DNA of 8,431 nucleotides from Bacteroidaceae bacterium (GCA_017548225.1 JAFYMV010000172.1:1-8431), one strand, 5' to 3'; shown: positions 1-7,658, counted from the first letter of the stretch. Program-made: numbers and translations. Notes: a model not told the origin generated them from the sequence alone.

Positions 1-10
1 CATAGGAGGA

Positions 11-104
11 GTACCCTCGTAGAGGGGGAGGTGGTACGATTATTTGCACGAGAATACCCCCTCCGCTTCACTTCGTTGCGCTCGTCCCCCTAATTTAAGG
101 GGAC
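11..104. repeat. Palindromic repeat-like element at window edge
   Basis: This G/C-run-rich stretch holds several inverted repeats. CCCTC (14-18) can pair with GAGGG (22-26), GTACC (11-15) with GGTAC (33-37), GAGGGGG (22-28) with CCCCCTC (57-63), and GTCCCC (84-89) with GGGGAC (99-104). The composition differs sharply from the A/T-rich DNA that follows. The look of CCCCCTCCGCTTC followed by CGTCCCCCTAATTTAAGGGG resembles a dispersed intergenic repeat that I recall from Bacteroidota genomes; that is memory, not a search result. Frame 1 is open from base 1 to a stop at 91-93, but the predicted peptide is only the repeat read through. The element may continue left of the window. It could also act as a terminator for an upstream gene. 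Confidence 0.5.
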
Positions 105-128
105 AATCCTTAAACAAGCACTTATATC

Positions 129-156
129 GAACTCACGTTATTTTTATCGGACAGCC
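129..156 (+). repeat. TTTATCGGACA direct repeat, copy 1
   Basis: First of three same-strand copies of a motif with core TTTATCGGACA. The core starts at 143 here, and at 268 and 389 in the other copies. This copy shares an extended block with copy 3: GAACT, a few variable bases, GT, then ATTTTTATCGGACA. It may be an end of an insertion sequence or a small non-autonomous element, but no transposase or matching opposite-strand end is visible. Confidence 0.5.
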
Positions 157-267
157 GCCCCTGTAGTCGTCTAATATTGTAAATATGGAGACATTAGACA
201 CAAGCCCATCGCTAAATCTATTATGAAGGCTTATTATTCATCTGTCTCGTGATTATTTCAAGACATC

Positions 268-281
268 TTTATCGGACAGCC
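268..281 (+). repeat. TTTATCGGACA direct repeat, copy 2
   Basis: Second copy, TTTATCGGACAGCC, identical to copy 1 over 14 bases. The sequence upstream (GTGATTATTTCAAGACATC) does not align cleanly with the other two copies. The spacing is about 125 bp from copy 1 and 121 bp from copy 3. Confidence 0.5.
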
Positions 282-375
282 AACGTAATTTCGGGGAAAT
301 CAGCCTTTTAGAGGGGCTTGAAAATATAAAACATACTCAACTACCGCCACAATGGTAGCAAAGTAAGCATTTAGT

Positions 376-401
376 GAACTATGTGATTTTTATCGGACAC
401 C
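376..401 (+). repeat. TTTATCGGACA direct repeat, copy 3
   Basis: Third copy, with the GAACT...GTGATTTTTATCGGACACC block that matches copy 1 over about 25 bases with few changes. It lies about 50 bp upstream of the candidate glycosidase promoter, so it could be a regulatory site rather than a mobile-element remnant. The sequence cannot decide this. Confidence 0.5.
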
Positions 402-447
402 AATAATTATTTAATCGATTTATAGGGATGATTAAATATATTTTTAC

Positions 448-455
448 TAATTTTG
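448..455 (+). promoter_or_regulatory. Candidate -7 element for the glycosidase gene
   Basis: TAATTTTG matches the Bacteroidota -7 consensus TAnnTTTG and is followed by GCA, as at the ispG promoter. A start site near 462 would give a leader of about 80 bases before the ATG at 542. No TTTG is present at the expected -33 position, so this is a one-element call. The leader immediately before the ATG is A-rich without a Shine-Dalgarno sequence. Confidence 0.45.
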
Positions 456-541
456 CAATTGCTTTATATGCCGTAGTGTGCATAAAATGCACGAGAGTTG
501 TGAATAATTATTTAAAAATCAGTCAATAAAACTAAAAACCA

Positions 542-3500
542 ATGAAAAAGCTGTTAAGTTTTCTTTTGGCTATAGTAGGCGTAGCGCCACTGATGGCCGA
601 CAAGATTGAGTCTTCGGCAACCCTGCCCAATGCAGGAAAGCCCGAGCATGTGTATACCATGATGAATGGTAATAATTTGTATGTAAGTGGCTTGACTGCT
701 CCTACGCAGAATGCTGCCAACTATGGTCAGTTTGCCTTCTATGCTGTTAGTGGTGTTGATGGTGCTTACTACATTTATAGCCATACGGCTAAGAAATGGC
801 TCACCTATGCCAAGGCTGCTAGTTACAACAATGGTAAGGACTTCGTAAAGATGTCTGATGTAAAGGAAGAGGGTGCTTACTTTAAGGTTAACAACTATGA
901 TGGCGACCTCTACGAGTTGCAGCCTTATACCACATCAGGTAGTAACGATAAGTATGTAAACTGGTATCAAGGTGTTGGAGGTAACCCACTTGATGGAAAT
1001 AACACATTGGGCCTTTGGCAAGATGCAGGTTCTAAGGATGCAGGTAGCCGTTATACCTTTACCGAGGTTACCATCGTAGAGCGTACTTACACTATTAACA
1101 TTCCGGATGGTCAGACCATTAAGATTGGTGATAAAACTTATGCTAATGGTGCAACCTATACCATAGAGGGTGTTGTCTCTAAAGGTGATGTCACGGTTAA
1201 TGCTCCCGCTGGGAAGTTTGCTACCGTAGCTATTGACGATGTAAATTGCACTATCAATGTGTATTTTGCAACACTTCCCACTCAGCCTACAACAGTGGCT
1301 TATACAGTTCCTTCTGTGTATCCTATCCAACAGGATGCCGTAGGTGCTGCAAAGTGTGAGGAGAAGGAGGGGGTATACACCTTGAGCAACAATGTACTTG
1401 CAGCTTCGTTCATGCGTTTGGGTGATGCTATCTACTTTGCGGGTTCTGAGGCTATGAACCTTGAGGCTGGTACTGAAATCTTTACTGTGGCTTTCGGTAA
1501 TGGTGATAATGTTCCTGCTTCTGCAATGACTTTAAATAATGTCGTTGTTGAGAATCTTGAGGCTAATGCTACTGCTATTGGTGGTGCTGAGCACTTTGCC
1601 GGTAAGCAGATTGTTGCTAACTATGAGTACGCTTATAAGGATAGCACCGTATCTATCACATGGCGTGCTATCTTGCGTGATGGATCACATTATCTGCGTA
1701 CTGAGATGGATCTCTATGGTGTGAATAATGTGGATATGTTTAACATCATTCCCATGATTTACAATGTGGATACCAAAGCTGCTGGTTCAACTCCTGCAGT
1801 AGTGGGCAACACTCGTGGTGCAGTGCTTATGAGCAATAAAATATTTGCAGGTCTTGAGACTCCTACAGCTTACAATACAGTAGGCGGTGCTACCGGTGAG
1901 GAAGACTACTGGAATCTTACAAAGACTTATGATGCAGTGTCACTTGCTGCTACTTCTTGGGTACAGCTTACTGAAGCTGAGGCTGAAGCTGTAAAGCGTG
2001 TTGAAGAGGCTACTGGTGCTACTCATCCCAACCTCTTTGCGTACAGTCAGACAGGAATGGAACTGAAAAAAGGCCAAAAGGTAGAGGTTAAAGTTGAGTA
2101 TAAGAGTGGTGCGCATCGTCTCAATTTCGGTGGTGCTGACCTCGTGGCGGCAAATGGTGATATCGTGGCTAGCGACTACCACAAGGGATATTCTGGTACC
2201 GCACATGAAAAGAATGTGTTCACCATTGTAGCACCCGCTGATGGTACCTTTACCATTCGCTTATTTGTGGAAAATAAGACCGAGGCTATTGATGCTACAA
2301 GCCAGCTCACCACCAAGGTATATACAGCTAAGGAGGGAGTTGTAGTAAATACTGATATTGTAGGTATTCAAGGTCGTTGGAGCCGTAACACCACCCTAGA
2401 GAAGGGTGAAACTTGGAAGGTTGGAGCTGTTGTAGGTCTCATCGCTCAAGATGGTACCGAGGCTAACGCTGATATCCATTCTACTCAGAAGCGCCGCTCA
2501 TTCCTCGCTTACTCAGAGCGCGAGCGTGCAGTACCTTGGCGTGCTAACCCCGTATATATATCATGGTACGAGCTTAATATTGATCGTAACAATGCTGCCC
2601 CTGGTAGCGAGCCTAACAATATGACAGCTGATCAAGTGCTTGATGTACTTGACCATTGGAAGAGTGACTTCTATGATCGCTATGGTATAGCTCCCAATAT
2701 GTTCGTTATCGATGATGGATGGGATACTTATGGTGAGTGGAAGTTCCACGCTGGCTTCCCCAACGAGATGCGTGATATTGCAGCTGCTGCCAAGGAAATG
2801 GGTGCAGGCGTTGGTGCATGGCTTGGCCCGGTAGGTGGCTATGGTCAGAGCGGTAACTATCGTCGTAACTATTGGAGCGACAAGGGTGGTATGCAGCTCT
2901 CTAACCCCCGCTACTACAAGGCGTTCAAAGATGCAGCATTTAACCTCGTATGTAATCAGGATGGTACAACTGGTTATCAACTGGGTAGCGACAATTACAC
3001 CTTCTTCAAGTTCGATGGTATCTCTGCTCAATTCTCGGCTACTGGTCCTGATAGCGGCGATACAGGTAACGAAAATGCCGAGGGTATTATCCGCCTCGAG
3101 CGCTATGTGCGTGAGGAGTTGCGTGAGGATATTTTCTTCAATACTACCGTAGGTACATGGGCTTCACCCTTCTGGTACCAGATCACCGATGCTACATGGC
3201 GTCAGGAGAACGACCACGGTCGTGTAGGTAACAATAGTATCAAGCGTGAGAACTGGATTACCTATCGTGACGAATTGGTATATCGTAACTACGTTACTAA
3301 CTCTCCTATCTGTCCTATCAACACCTTGATGACTCACGGATTTATGCTTACAAAGTTTGGTCCTCCTGCTGGTGATGAGCGCGATTATGATGCGGTTCGT
3401 CGTGAGTTGCGTTGCGCATTCCTTTGCGGATCGGGTATGGTAGAACTTTATAATGATTACGATTTGATGAACAGCATCAATGGTGGTGCTCTTTGGGCAG

Positions 3501-4834
3501 ATCTCGCTGAATGCATTGCATGGCAGAAGCGTAATGTAGATGTGCTTCCCGATGCACACTGGGTAGGTGGTAATCCTTGGACAGGTTCAAAGGCTGAAGT
3601 TTATGGTTGGGCTGCATGGAATGGCACAAAGGCTACTCTTGCTTTGCGTAATGGTGCCAACAATGCGCAGACATACACCTTCACTTTGCGTAGCGCTCTG
3701 AATATTCCTGCGGGAGTTAAGGGTAGTCTCATTTTGCACAGCTCATTCGGCGAGCAGGAGGCTCTTGAAGGACTTACCGAAGGTCAGGCTATCGACTTTG
3801 ATGCTGAGATTACTGTGAATCTTCCCGGTAGCAGTGTATATGCATTCGATGGTATTACCGCAACAGCTGCTATCAATAAGGTGAAGAGCATTGCTCTCAG
3901 CACAGAGAATGGTGAAACTGAAGTGCCCGTAAATCGTACTTTGGTAGTGAATGCTGTTGCTAACGAAGGTGCTACTTTCCCCGTGGTGAAGTGGAGCACC
4001 AGCAATCCTGAAGTTGCTACAATTGTAGGTGGTCTTGTGATACCCAAGAAAGAGGGTGAAGTTACCATTACTGCTACTGCCATTGATGGCTCAGGTGTGT
4101 CAGTATCGGTAACTCTCAATGTGACTCCAAAGCTATTGGAGCCTTATAGCACTAACTTTGATAAGAATGCGAATCCTACACGCACTGATCGCTATATTAA
4201 CAAAATAACTTTTGTGGAAGAGGATAAGGATGAACAGGAACTTACTGTTGGTGTGGCTAAGCCTTACATTGATAAAACGGCAGAAGTGCTCACCTGTACT
4301 CCTGGTGCTGAGGTTACTGTAATCTTCGACAAGACAGGAACTTGGATGAATGGTTATGTGTATATTGACTTTGATGGAGATCAACAGTTTTCTTTCAACG
4401 ATGGGCAAACTGATCAAAGCGGAACAGATGTGGTATCGTATAGTTTCTATACCGGTAATTTCAATGATGATGTAAATAACGGAGTAAACTCTGCTGGTGA
4501 GAGTCTTACAGATAATAGCCGTAATACGATGGTATGTCCCTCTTTTACCGCACCAACCGAATTAGGCGACTATCGCATTCGCTTCAAGATGGATTGGAAC
4601 AGTATTGATGCTGGCGGACAGATTGCTGCAGATGGAACATGTACTGGCACTAATGGTTTCCTCGCTAATGGAGGTTCGATTGTAGATGCTACGCTGCGTG
4701 TGGAAGCTATGTCTACAAATGCCTCAATGATTGTTGGTACTCAGTCTTCAGTTTTCTATGACTTGCAGGGTCGTCGTGTAGAGAATCCTTCTAAGGGTAT
4801 CTATATCAAGGACAATAAGAAAGTGGTTCTTTGA
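542..4834 (+). CDS. Secreted multi-domain clan GH-D glycoside hydrolase (GH36/GH27-like)
   Basis: A 1430-residue exported enzyme predicted to cleave alpha-linked galactose or N-acetylgalactosamine from a glycan; substrate unproven. Residues 1-19 are a signal peptide (MKK, hydrophobic core, LMA|D). Residues 25-180 resemble a ricin-like beta-trefoil (LGLWQDAGS...DAGSRYTF). About 181-245 is a small beta module. A beta-sandwich (about 255-660) is interrupted at 473-593 by an extra beta-rich module. The TIM barrel (about 665-1000) carries VIDDGW (723-727), the KFDG nucleophile motif with D825, and WRQEND, where D891 fits the GH27 W-R-x-x-x-D acid/base pattern. A C-terminal beta domain follows, then a Big_2-like Ig fold (1111-1196), a GEVED-like domain with DFDGD (1276-1280), and a T9SS-like tail (1406-1430, YDLQGRRV...KGIYI). 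It sits alone between its own promoter and terminator. Homologues are sometimes labelled enterotoxin, without basis here. Fold class is confident; family number and specificity are not. Confidence 0.88.
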   Translation: MKKLLSFLLAIVGVAPLMADKIESSATLPNAGKPEHVYTMMNGNNLYVSGLTAPTQNAANYGQFAFYAVSGVDGAYYIYSHTAKKWLTYAKAASYNNGKDFVKMSDVKEEGAYFKVNNYDGDLYELQPYTTSGSNDKYVNWYQGVGGNPLDGNNTLGLWQDAGSKDAGSRYTFTEVTIVERTYTINIPDGQTIKIGDKTYANGATYTIEGVVSKGDVTVNAPAGKFATVAIDDVNCTINVYFATLPTQPTTVAYTVPSVYPIQQDAVGAAKCEEKEGVYTLSNNVLAASFMRLGDAIYFAGSEAMNLEAGTEIFTVAFGNGDNVPASAMTLNNVVVENLEANATAIGGAEHFAGKQIVANYEYAYKDSTVSITWRAILRDGSHYLRTEMDLYGVNNVDMFNIIPMIYNVDTKAAGSTPAVVGNTRGAVLMSNKIFAGLETPTAYNTVGGATGEEDYWNLTKTYDAVSLAATSWVQLTEAEAEAVKRVEEATGATHPNLFAYSQTGMELKKGQKVEVKVEYKSGAHRLNFGGADLVAANGDIVASDYHKGYSGTAHEKNVFTIVAPADGTFTIRLFVENKTEAIDATSQLTTKVYTAKEGVVVNTDIVGIQGRWSRNTTLEKGETWKVGAVVGLIAQDGTEANADIHSTQKRRSFLAYSERERAVPWRANPVYISWYELNIDRNNAAPGSEPNNMTADQVLDVLDHWKSDFYDRYGIAPNMFVIDDGWDTYGEWKFHAGFPNEMRDIAAAAKEMGAGVGAWLGPVGGYGQSGNYRRNYWSDKGGMQLSNPRYYKAFKDAAFNLVCNQDGTTGYQLGSDNYTFFKFDGISAQFSATGPDSGDTGNENAEGIIRLERYVREELREDIFFNTTVGTWASPFWYQITDATWRQENDHGRVGNNSIKRENWITYRDELVYRNYVTNSPICPINTLMTHGFMLTKFGPPAGDERDYDAVRRELRCAFLCGSGMVELYNDYDLMNSINGGALWADLAECIAWQKRNVDVLPDAHWVGGNPWTGSKAEVYGWAAWNGTKATLALRNGANNAQTYTFTLRSALNIPAGVKGSLILHSSFGEQEALEGLTEGQAIDFDAEITVNLPGSSVYAFDGITATAAINKVKSIALSTENGETEVPVNRTLVVNAVANEGATFPVVKWSTSNPEVATIVGGLVIPKKEGEVTITATAIDGSGVSVSVTLNVTPKLLEPYSTNFDKNANPTRTDRYINKITFVEEDKDEQELTVGVAKPYIDKTAEVLTCTPGAEVTVIFDKTGTWMNGYVYIDFDGDQQFSFNDGQTDQSGTDVVSYSFYTGNFNDDVNNGVNSAGESLTDNSRNTMVCPSFTAPTELGDYRIRFKMDWNSIDAGGQIAADGTCTGTNGFLANGGSIVDATLRVEAMSTNASMIVGTQSSVFYDLQGRRVENPSKGIYIKDNKKVVL

Positions 4835-4854
4835 TAAATACTACTTGACACGAT

Positions 4855-4891
4855 AGCAAATCCCTCCATTTTGGGGGGATTTGTTGGTTTT
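4855..4891 (+). terminator. Rho-independent terminator after the glycosidase gene
   Basis: CAAATCCCTCC (4857-4867) pairs with GGGGGGATTTG (4873-4883) across a five-base loop, with a single G-T wobble, and is followed by TTGGTTTT. It lies 20 bases after the stop codon, so the glycosidase is probably transcribed alone and purE needs its own promoter. Confidence 0.85.
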
Positions 4892-4929
4892 AAAGGGGTA
4901 ATGTGTAGAGTTGGCTGTAAATAATTGGG

Positions 4930-4937
4930 TAGTTTTG
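4930..4937 (+). promoter_or_regulatory. Candidate -7 element for purE
   Basis: TAGTTTTG matches TAnnTTTG. The nearest -33-like sequence, GTTG at 4910-4913, is closer than usual (16 bases), so the call is moderate. Transcription from about 4943 would leave a leader near 68 bases. An inverted repeat, ATACAA-A-TTGTAT (4941-4953), lies on the predicted start site and could be an operator. Confidence 0.45.
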
Positions 4938-5011
4938 TGCATACAAATTGTATAGTATGATAAAAAGATGTAAATTCGCACTATAAATATAAAAAACAGA
5001 AAAGTAAGAAT

Positions 5012-5515
5012 ATGAAACCTATCGTAAGTATTATCATGGGCAGCACCAGTGACTTGCCCGTAATGGAGAAGGCTGCTGCATTTCTTAATGATATGAAGGT
5101 GCCTTTTGAGATGAATGCCTTGTCGGCTCATCGTACTCCCGAGGCAGTAGAGTCATTTGCCAAAGGTGCTGCTGAACGTGGTATCCGTGTTATTATCGCT
5201 GCTGCAGGTATGGCTGCTCATCTTCCAGGTGTGATTGCTGCTAGTACTACTGTGCCTGTTATCGGTGTGCCTATTAAGAGTACGCTTGAGGGTATGGATG
5301 CATTGCTTGCCATTGTGCAGATGCCTCCTGGTATTCCTGTAGCTACTGTAGGCATCAATGCTGCGCAGAATGCAGGTATTCTTGCTGTGCAGATGTTGGC
5401 ACTCTCTGATGCTGAACTTGCTACTCGCTTTGCCGCTTTCAAGGAGAGCCTCAAGCGTAAGATCGAGAAGGCTAATGAGGAGCTCAAGACTGTGAGCTAT
5501 GAGTATAAGGTGTGA
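5012..5515 (+). CDS. purE: N5-carboxyaminoimidazole ribonucleotide mutase PurE (class I)
   Basis: Cytoplasmic purine-synthesis enzyme that converts N5-carboxyaminoimidazole ribonucleotide to 4-carboxyaminoimidazole ribonucleotide, downstream of PurK. The 167 residues match the usual length of a stand-alone class I PurE. Visible family motifs are GSTSD (10-14, phosphate/ribose binding), SAHRTP (38-43, with the active-site histidine H40), AGMAAHLPG (65-73) and [16 protein letters not shown] (98-113). The second residue of AGGAAHLPG, as in E. coli, is replaced by Met, which I believe is common in Bacteroidales. The C-terminal 30 residues are charged and helical. The start follows an A-rich leader without a Shine-Dalgarno sequence. 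It is monocistronic: a terminator lies on each side, and the next gene converges from the other strand. I am nearly certain of the identity. Confidence 0.97.
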   Translation: MKPIVSIIMGSTSDLPVMEKAAAFLNDMKVPFEMNALSAHRTPEAVESFAKGAAERGIRVIIAAAGMAAHLPGVIAASTTVPVIGVPIKSTLEGMDALLAIVQMPPGIPVATVGINAAQNAGILAVQMLALSDAELATRFAAFKESLKRKIEKANEELKTVSYEYKV

Positions 5516-5555
5516 TTTCGGATAAAAGAATAGTACATCAATCGTATCAAAATAA

Positions 5556-5580
5556 AAAGCGACCTTATTAAGGTCGCTTT
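5556..5580. terminator. Bidirectional terminator between purE and the radical SAM gene
   Basis: AAAGCGACCTT (5556-5566) and AAGGTCGCTTT (5570-5580) form a perfect 11-bp stem with a three-base loop. On the plus strand the stem ends in TTT; on the minus strand it is followed by TTTTTATTTTG. It lies 40 bases after the purE stop and 19 bases beyond the end of the minus-strand gene, so it can end both converging transcripts. Confidence 0.9.
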
Positions 5581-5599
5581 ACTTATGTTTGCGCGTGCC

Positions 5600-6490
5600 T
5601 TATGTGCGGAGTTTAAGACCAGCAAAGATGGTGTCGGGCTTAAAGGCGAATACCGAGGCCATTTCTCCCGACATGCAGAAGCCACACTGATCGCACTTGT
5701 CGGTGCCATGACCTATGCAGAGACCGCGACTGCCATCGGGGTAGATGAAGTTGGTCACCCAGCATCGCTTGGTGAACTTGCCAGTTTTCATCAGCTTCAG
5801 ACCTGAAACGGAGTTCATGATGGGGTAGCCCTTTTTCTTATACTCTATCACGCGGTCGATAATCTCGGCACGCTTCTCCATATCCAAAGCGAGGTACTCG
5901 GTGCCCTCGAAGGGAGTGTGGAAGTTGATAGAGATTTGCTCAATGGCGGGATTGTTCTTGGCATACTCAATAGTGTCATCTACTGCAGTGTAGTTGAGTG
6001 TGTTGACTACCATGTTGACGCTCAAGTGTGGGTGACCGCATTCTGCGATATTCTTCTCCAATTTGGCAAAGGTTCCCTTGCCGCGTACCTCTTCGTGATA
6101 GCCATTCACACCGTCAAGGCTCACCCAGATAGAGTCGGCAGTACTTCCTTTGAAGGGGAGTTGTGCATTGGTGGTAATGGTGCATGAGAAGAAACCGATT
6201 TCTTTGGCCAAAGCGATGAGGTCGTTGATGCGTTTGTCGCCATCTTTCCAGATGGTAACTTCGCCGCCCTCGAAGTCCACGAAGCGTGAGCCTTGGTCAT
6301 AAGAGTACTGCAGGTGTTCTCGCACCTGCTCGTAGGTCATATTGTGCGGATTCTTGAGTTCGTATACACTGCAGTGCTTGCAACGCAGATTGCAGATGTC
6401 AGAGATGAAGAGGACGGTCTGAAGCGGTGCGCGACGACCGAAAAAGCGTGCCCGTATAAACCATTGGGCGAGGTAGAATAGCTTGCACAT
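5600..6490 (-). CDS. Radical SAM protein, HpnH-like, with cysteine-rich C-terminus
   Basis: A 296-residue radical SAM enzyme of unknown substrate. CNLRCKHC supplies C33, C37 and C40 for the [4Fe-4S] cluster that cleaves S-adenosylmethionine. FEGGE (73-77) is the SAM-binding GGE motif, and ITTNAQ (105-110) and WVSLDG (122-127) follow as expected for the barrel. The C-terminus has C243, C258, C266, C269 and C272 (CDQCGFC), which could bind a second cluster as in SPASM/twitch domains. The N-terminus (residues 3-25) is basic and hydrophobic (YLAQWFIRARFFGRR), which suggests membrane contact and recalls HpnH, the hopanoid adenosyl-adding enzyme; this resemblance is from memory. It begins 12 bases after the UbiA-like gene stops, with AGG 8 bases before the ATG, so the two are co-transcribed. 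Inference: it modifies the prenylated product. It could instead be a peptide- or nucleotide-modifying enzyme. Confidence 0.9.
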   Translation of the reverse strand: MCKLFYLAQWFIRARFFGRRAPLQTVLFISDICNLRCKHCSVYELKNPHNMTYEQVREHLQYSYDQGSRFVDFEGGEVTIWKDGDKRINDLIALAKEIGFFSCTITTNAQLPFKGSTADSIWVSLDGVNGYHEEVRGKGTFAKLEKNIAECGHPHLSVNMVVNTLNYTAVDDTIEYAKNNPAIEQISINFHTPFEGTEYLALDMEKRAEIIDRVIEYKKKGYPIMNSVSGLKLMKTGKFTKRCWVTNFIYPDGSRGLCIGHGTDKCDQCGFCMSGEMASVFAFKPDTIFAGLKLRT

Positions 6491-6502
6491 GACAAATACC
6501 TA

Positions 6503-7495
6503 TTATTTTACAATAAAATTCACTATGATAATTATGAAACAGAACATGGTGACAATGTTGCGCGCGGTGAGCCAACGTAGCATGAACCAGTCGAGCCCTG
6601 CTTGACGGAAGCGGTTGAAGTCACCCATTGGTCCCATCCATCGCTTGGGTTCCAAAGATGTCTCCTTGTGGTTAACAAAGTCTCGGAGTGAGCTTACGAG
6701 CCACAATGATACTGGCATTACCAATAAAACTGCTAAATAAGCCCAATGGAGTAGGCCAAGTGATACACCTATTGCAACGATGACGTAGGGGGCAATATTT
6801 GCAAATGCCGAGAGGGCTATTTGTCCGTTCTTTCCCCCCATAAGGTGTGCCATGGTAATCTTACCCATCTTCTTGTCAGGTACAGCATCTAGCACAGAAT
6901 GTGAGTATACGATATTCATTACGAGCAGGCCTACTGCGGTAGAAAGCAACCATATCTTCCAATCTACTATGCCAGTTACAGAGTAGTATACACCACTCAT
7001 CATTAGCGGACCGAACATGATGAAGATGACCAATTCTCCCAAGCCGCGGAAGCCGAGTTTTAAGGGACCACCCGAATAAGAGGCCCCAATGATAAGTGCT
7101 GCTACTGCCCAGACGAGAATCATCCACCCACGAATAGCAAAAATGATTACTCCCATTGCTGCAGCAATTCCCAAGAAGCATGCTATAGCTTTTGTCAGCT
7201 GCTTCACGGTAGCTTCTCCTGAAGTGAGGTAGGGATACTTGGTCATACGACCACGAAAGCCCTCTCCCACTACCTCTTTGCGTGCTTCTGCCGAGCCTAC
7301 ACGGTAGTCGAAATAGTCATCAAGTAGGTTCATTCCCAGGTGTAGGAACATTACGCCCACCAATGCTGTCAATGCAGCAATCCATGAGAATTCTTCATTG
7401 CCATACGATAATGCCACTGCAGTGATGGCAGGGAGCATACTCTGCGGCAACGAAATTGGCCGCGCATTTTGGAACCAAGTTTTAAATGTACTCAT
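6503..7495 (-). CDS. UbiA-superfamily prenyltransferase (MenA-like, substrate unknown)
   Basis: A 330-residue integral membrane protein that should transfer a polyprenyl group from its diphosphate to an acceptor. N56-LLDDYFD63 is the first Mg-diphosphate motif; its NxxDDYxD spacing copies MenA's NxxNDYxD. D203-AVPD207 followed by KKMGKIT is the second. Hydrophobic segments around 20-55, 103-120, 125-138, 153-175, 181-198, 226-250, 252-270 and 310-329 fit the eight-to-nine-helix UbiA bundle. The loop after motif 1 (EGFRGRMTKYPYLTSGEA) does not match the DREDRLGPERA-type loop I remember for Bacteroides MenA, so a paralogue with another acceptor is likely. I chose the ATG at 7495: the frame opens further to a TTG at 7540, but that overlaps the promoter -7 element, and residues start MSTFKTWFQNARP as is typical. 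First gene of an operon with the radical SAM gene. Confidence 0.9.
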   Translation of the reverse strand: MSTFKTWFQNARPISLPQSMLPAITAVALSYGNEEFSWIAALTALVGVMFLHLGMNLLDDYFDYRVGSAEARKEVVGEGFRGRMTKYPYLTSGEATVKQLTKAIACFLGIAAAMGVIIFAIRGWMILVWAVAALIIGASYSGGPLKLGFRGLGELVIFIMFGPLMMSGVYYSVTGIVDWKIWLLSTAVGLLVMNIVYSHSVLDAVPDKKMGKITMAHLMGGKNGQIALSAFANIAPYVIVAIGVSLGLLHWAYLAVLLVMPVSLWLVSSLRDFVNHKETSLEPKRWMGPMGDFNRFRQAGLDWFMLRWLTARNIVTMFCFIIIIVNFIVK

Positions 7496-7537
7496 TATTA
7501 TATGTATACGAATTAATATAATTATATGTTGGAGAGA

Positions 7538-7569
7538 CAAAATTAGTGTAAGTCGACCGAAAAAACAAG
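7538..7569 (-). promoter_or_regulatory. Promoter of the UbiA/radical SAM operon
   Basis: On the minus strand CTTGTT (TTG complementary to 7566-7568) stands 20 bases before TAATTTTG (complement of 7538-7545), a good match to the Bacteroidota -33/-7 pattern. A start near 7531 gives a leader of about 36 bases before the ATG at 7495. The leader is almost entirely A/T. Confidence 0.75.
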
Positions 7570-7658
7570 TTCACTCGCATTTTTCTATGGCTTTGGATTG
7601 ATTTATAATACCTCTCTCGTGTTAGTTTCTTTATAGTGATATTCTAATTTCATTGCAT

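Larger units (their letters stand above)
105..447. other. Non-coding region upstream of the glycosidase gene
   Basis: About 340 bases of A/T-rich DNA without a credible gene on either strand. Besides the three TTTATCGGACA copies, the only structure I see is a weak hairpin, CTACC/GGTAG, around 341-358. No tRNA, riboswitch or transposase fragment was recognised. Confidence 0.5.

Noticed and set aside
1..93. 3' end of an upstream gene in frame 1
   Set aside because: The open stretch coincides with the palindromic repeat element and encodes a low-complexity peptide.
129..401. Possible CRISPR array
   Set aside because: Only three short, imperfect repeats with intervals of about 120 bp, and no cas genes nearby.
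2561..3559. Long minus-strand frames inside the glycosidase gene
   Set aside because: They are antisense shadows of a strongly supported coding frame and have no recognisable motifs.
7496..7540. Upstream TTG start adding 15 residues to the UbiA-like protein
   Set aside because: The extra codons overlap the -7 element of the best promoter, and the added residues (MSLQHIIILIRIHII) look like A/T-rich leader rather than protein.
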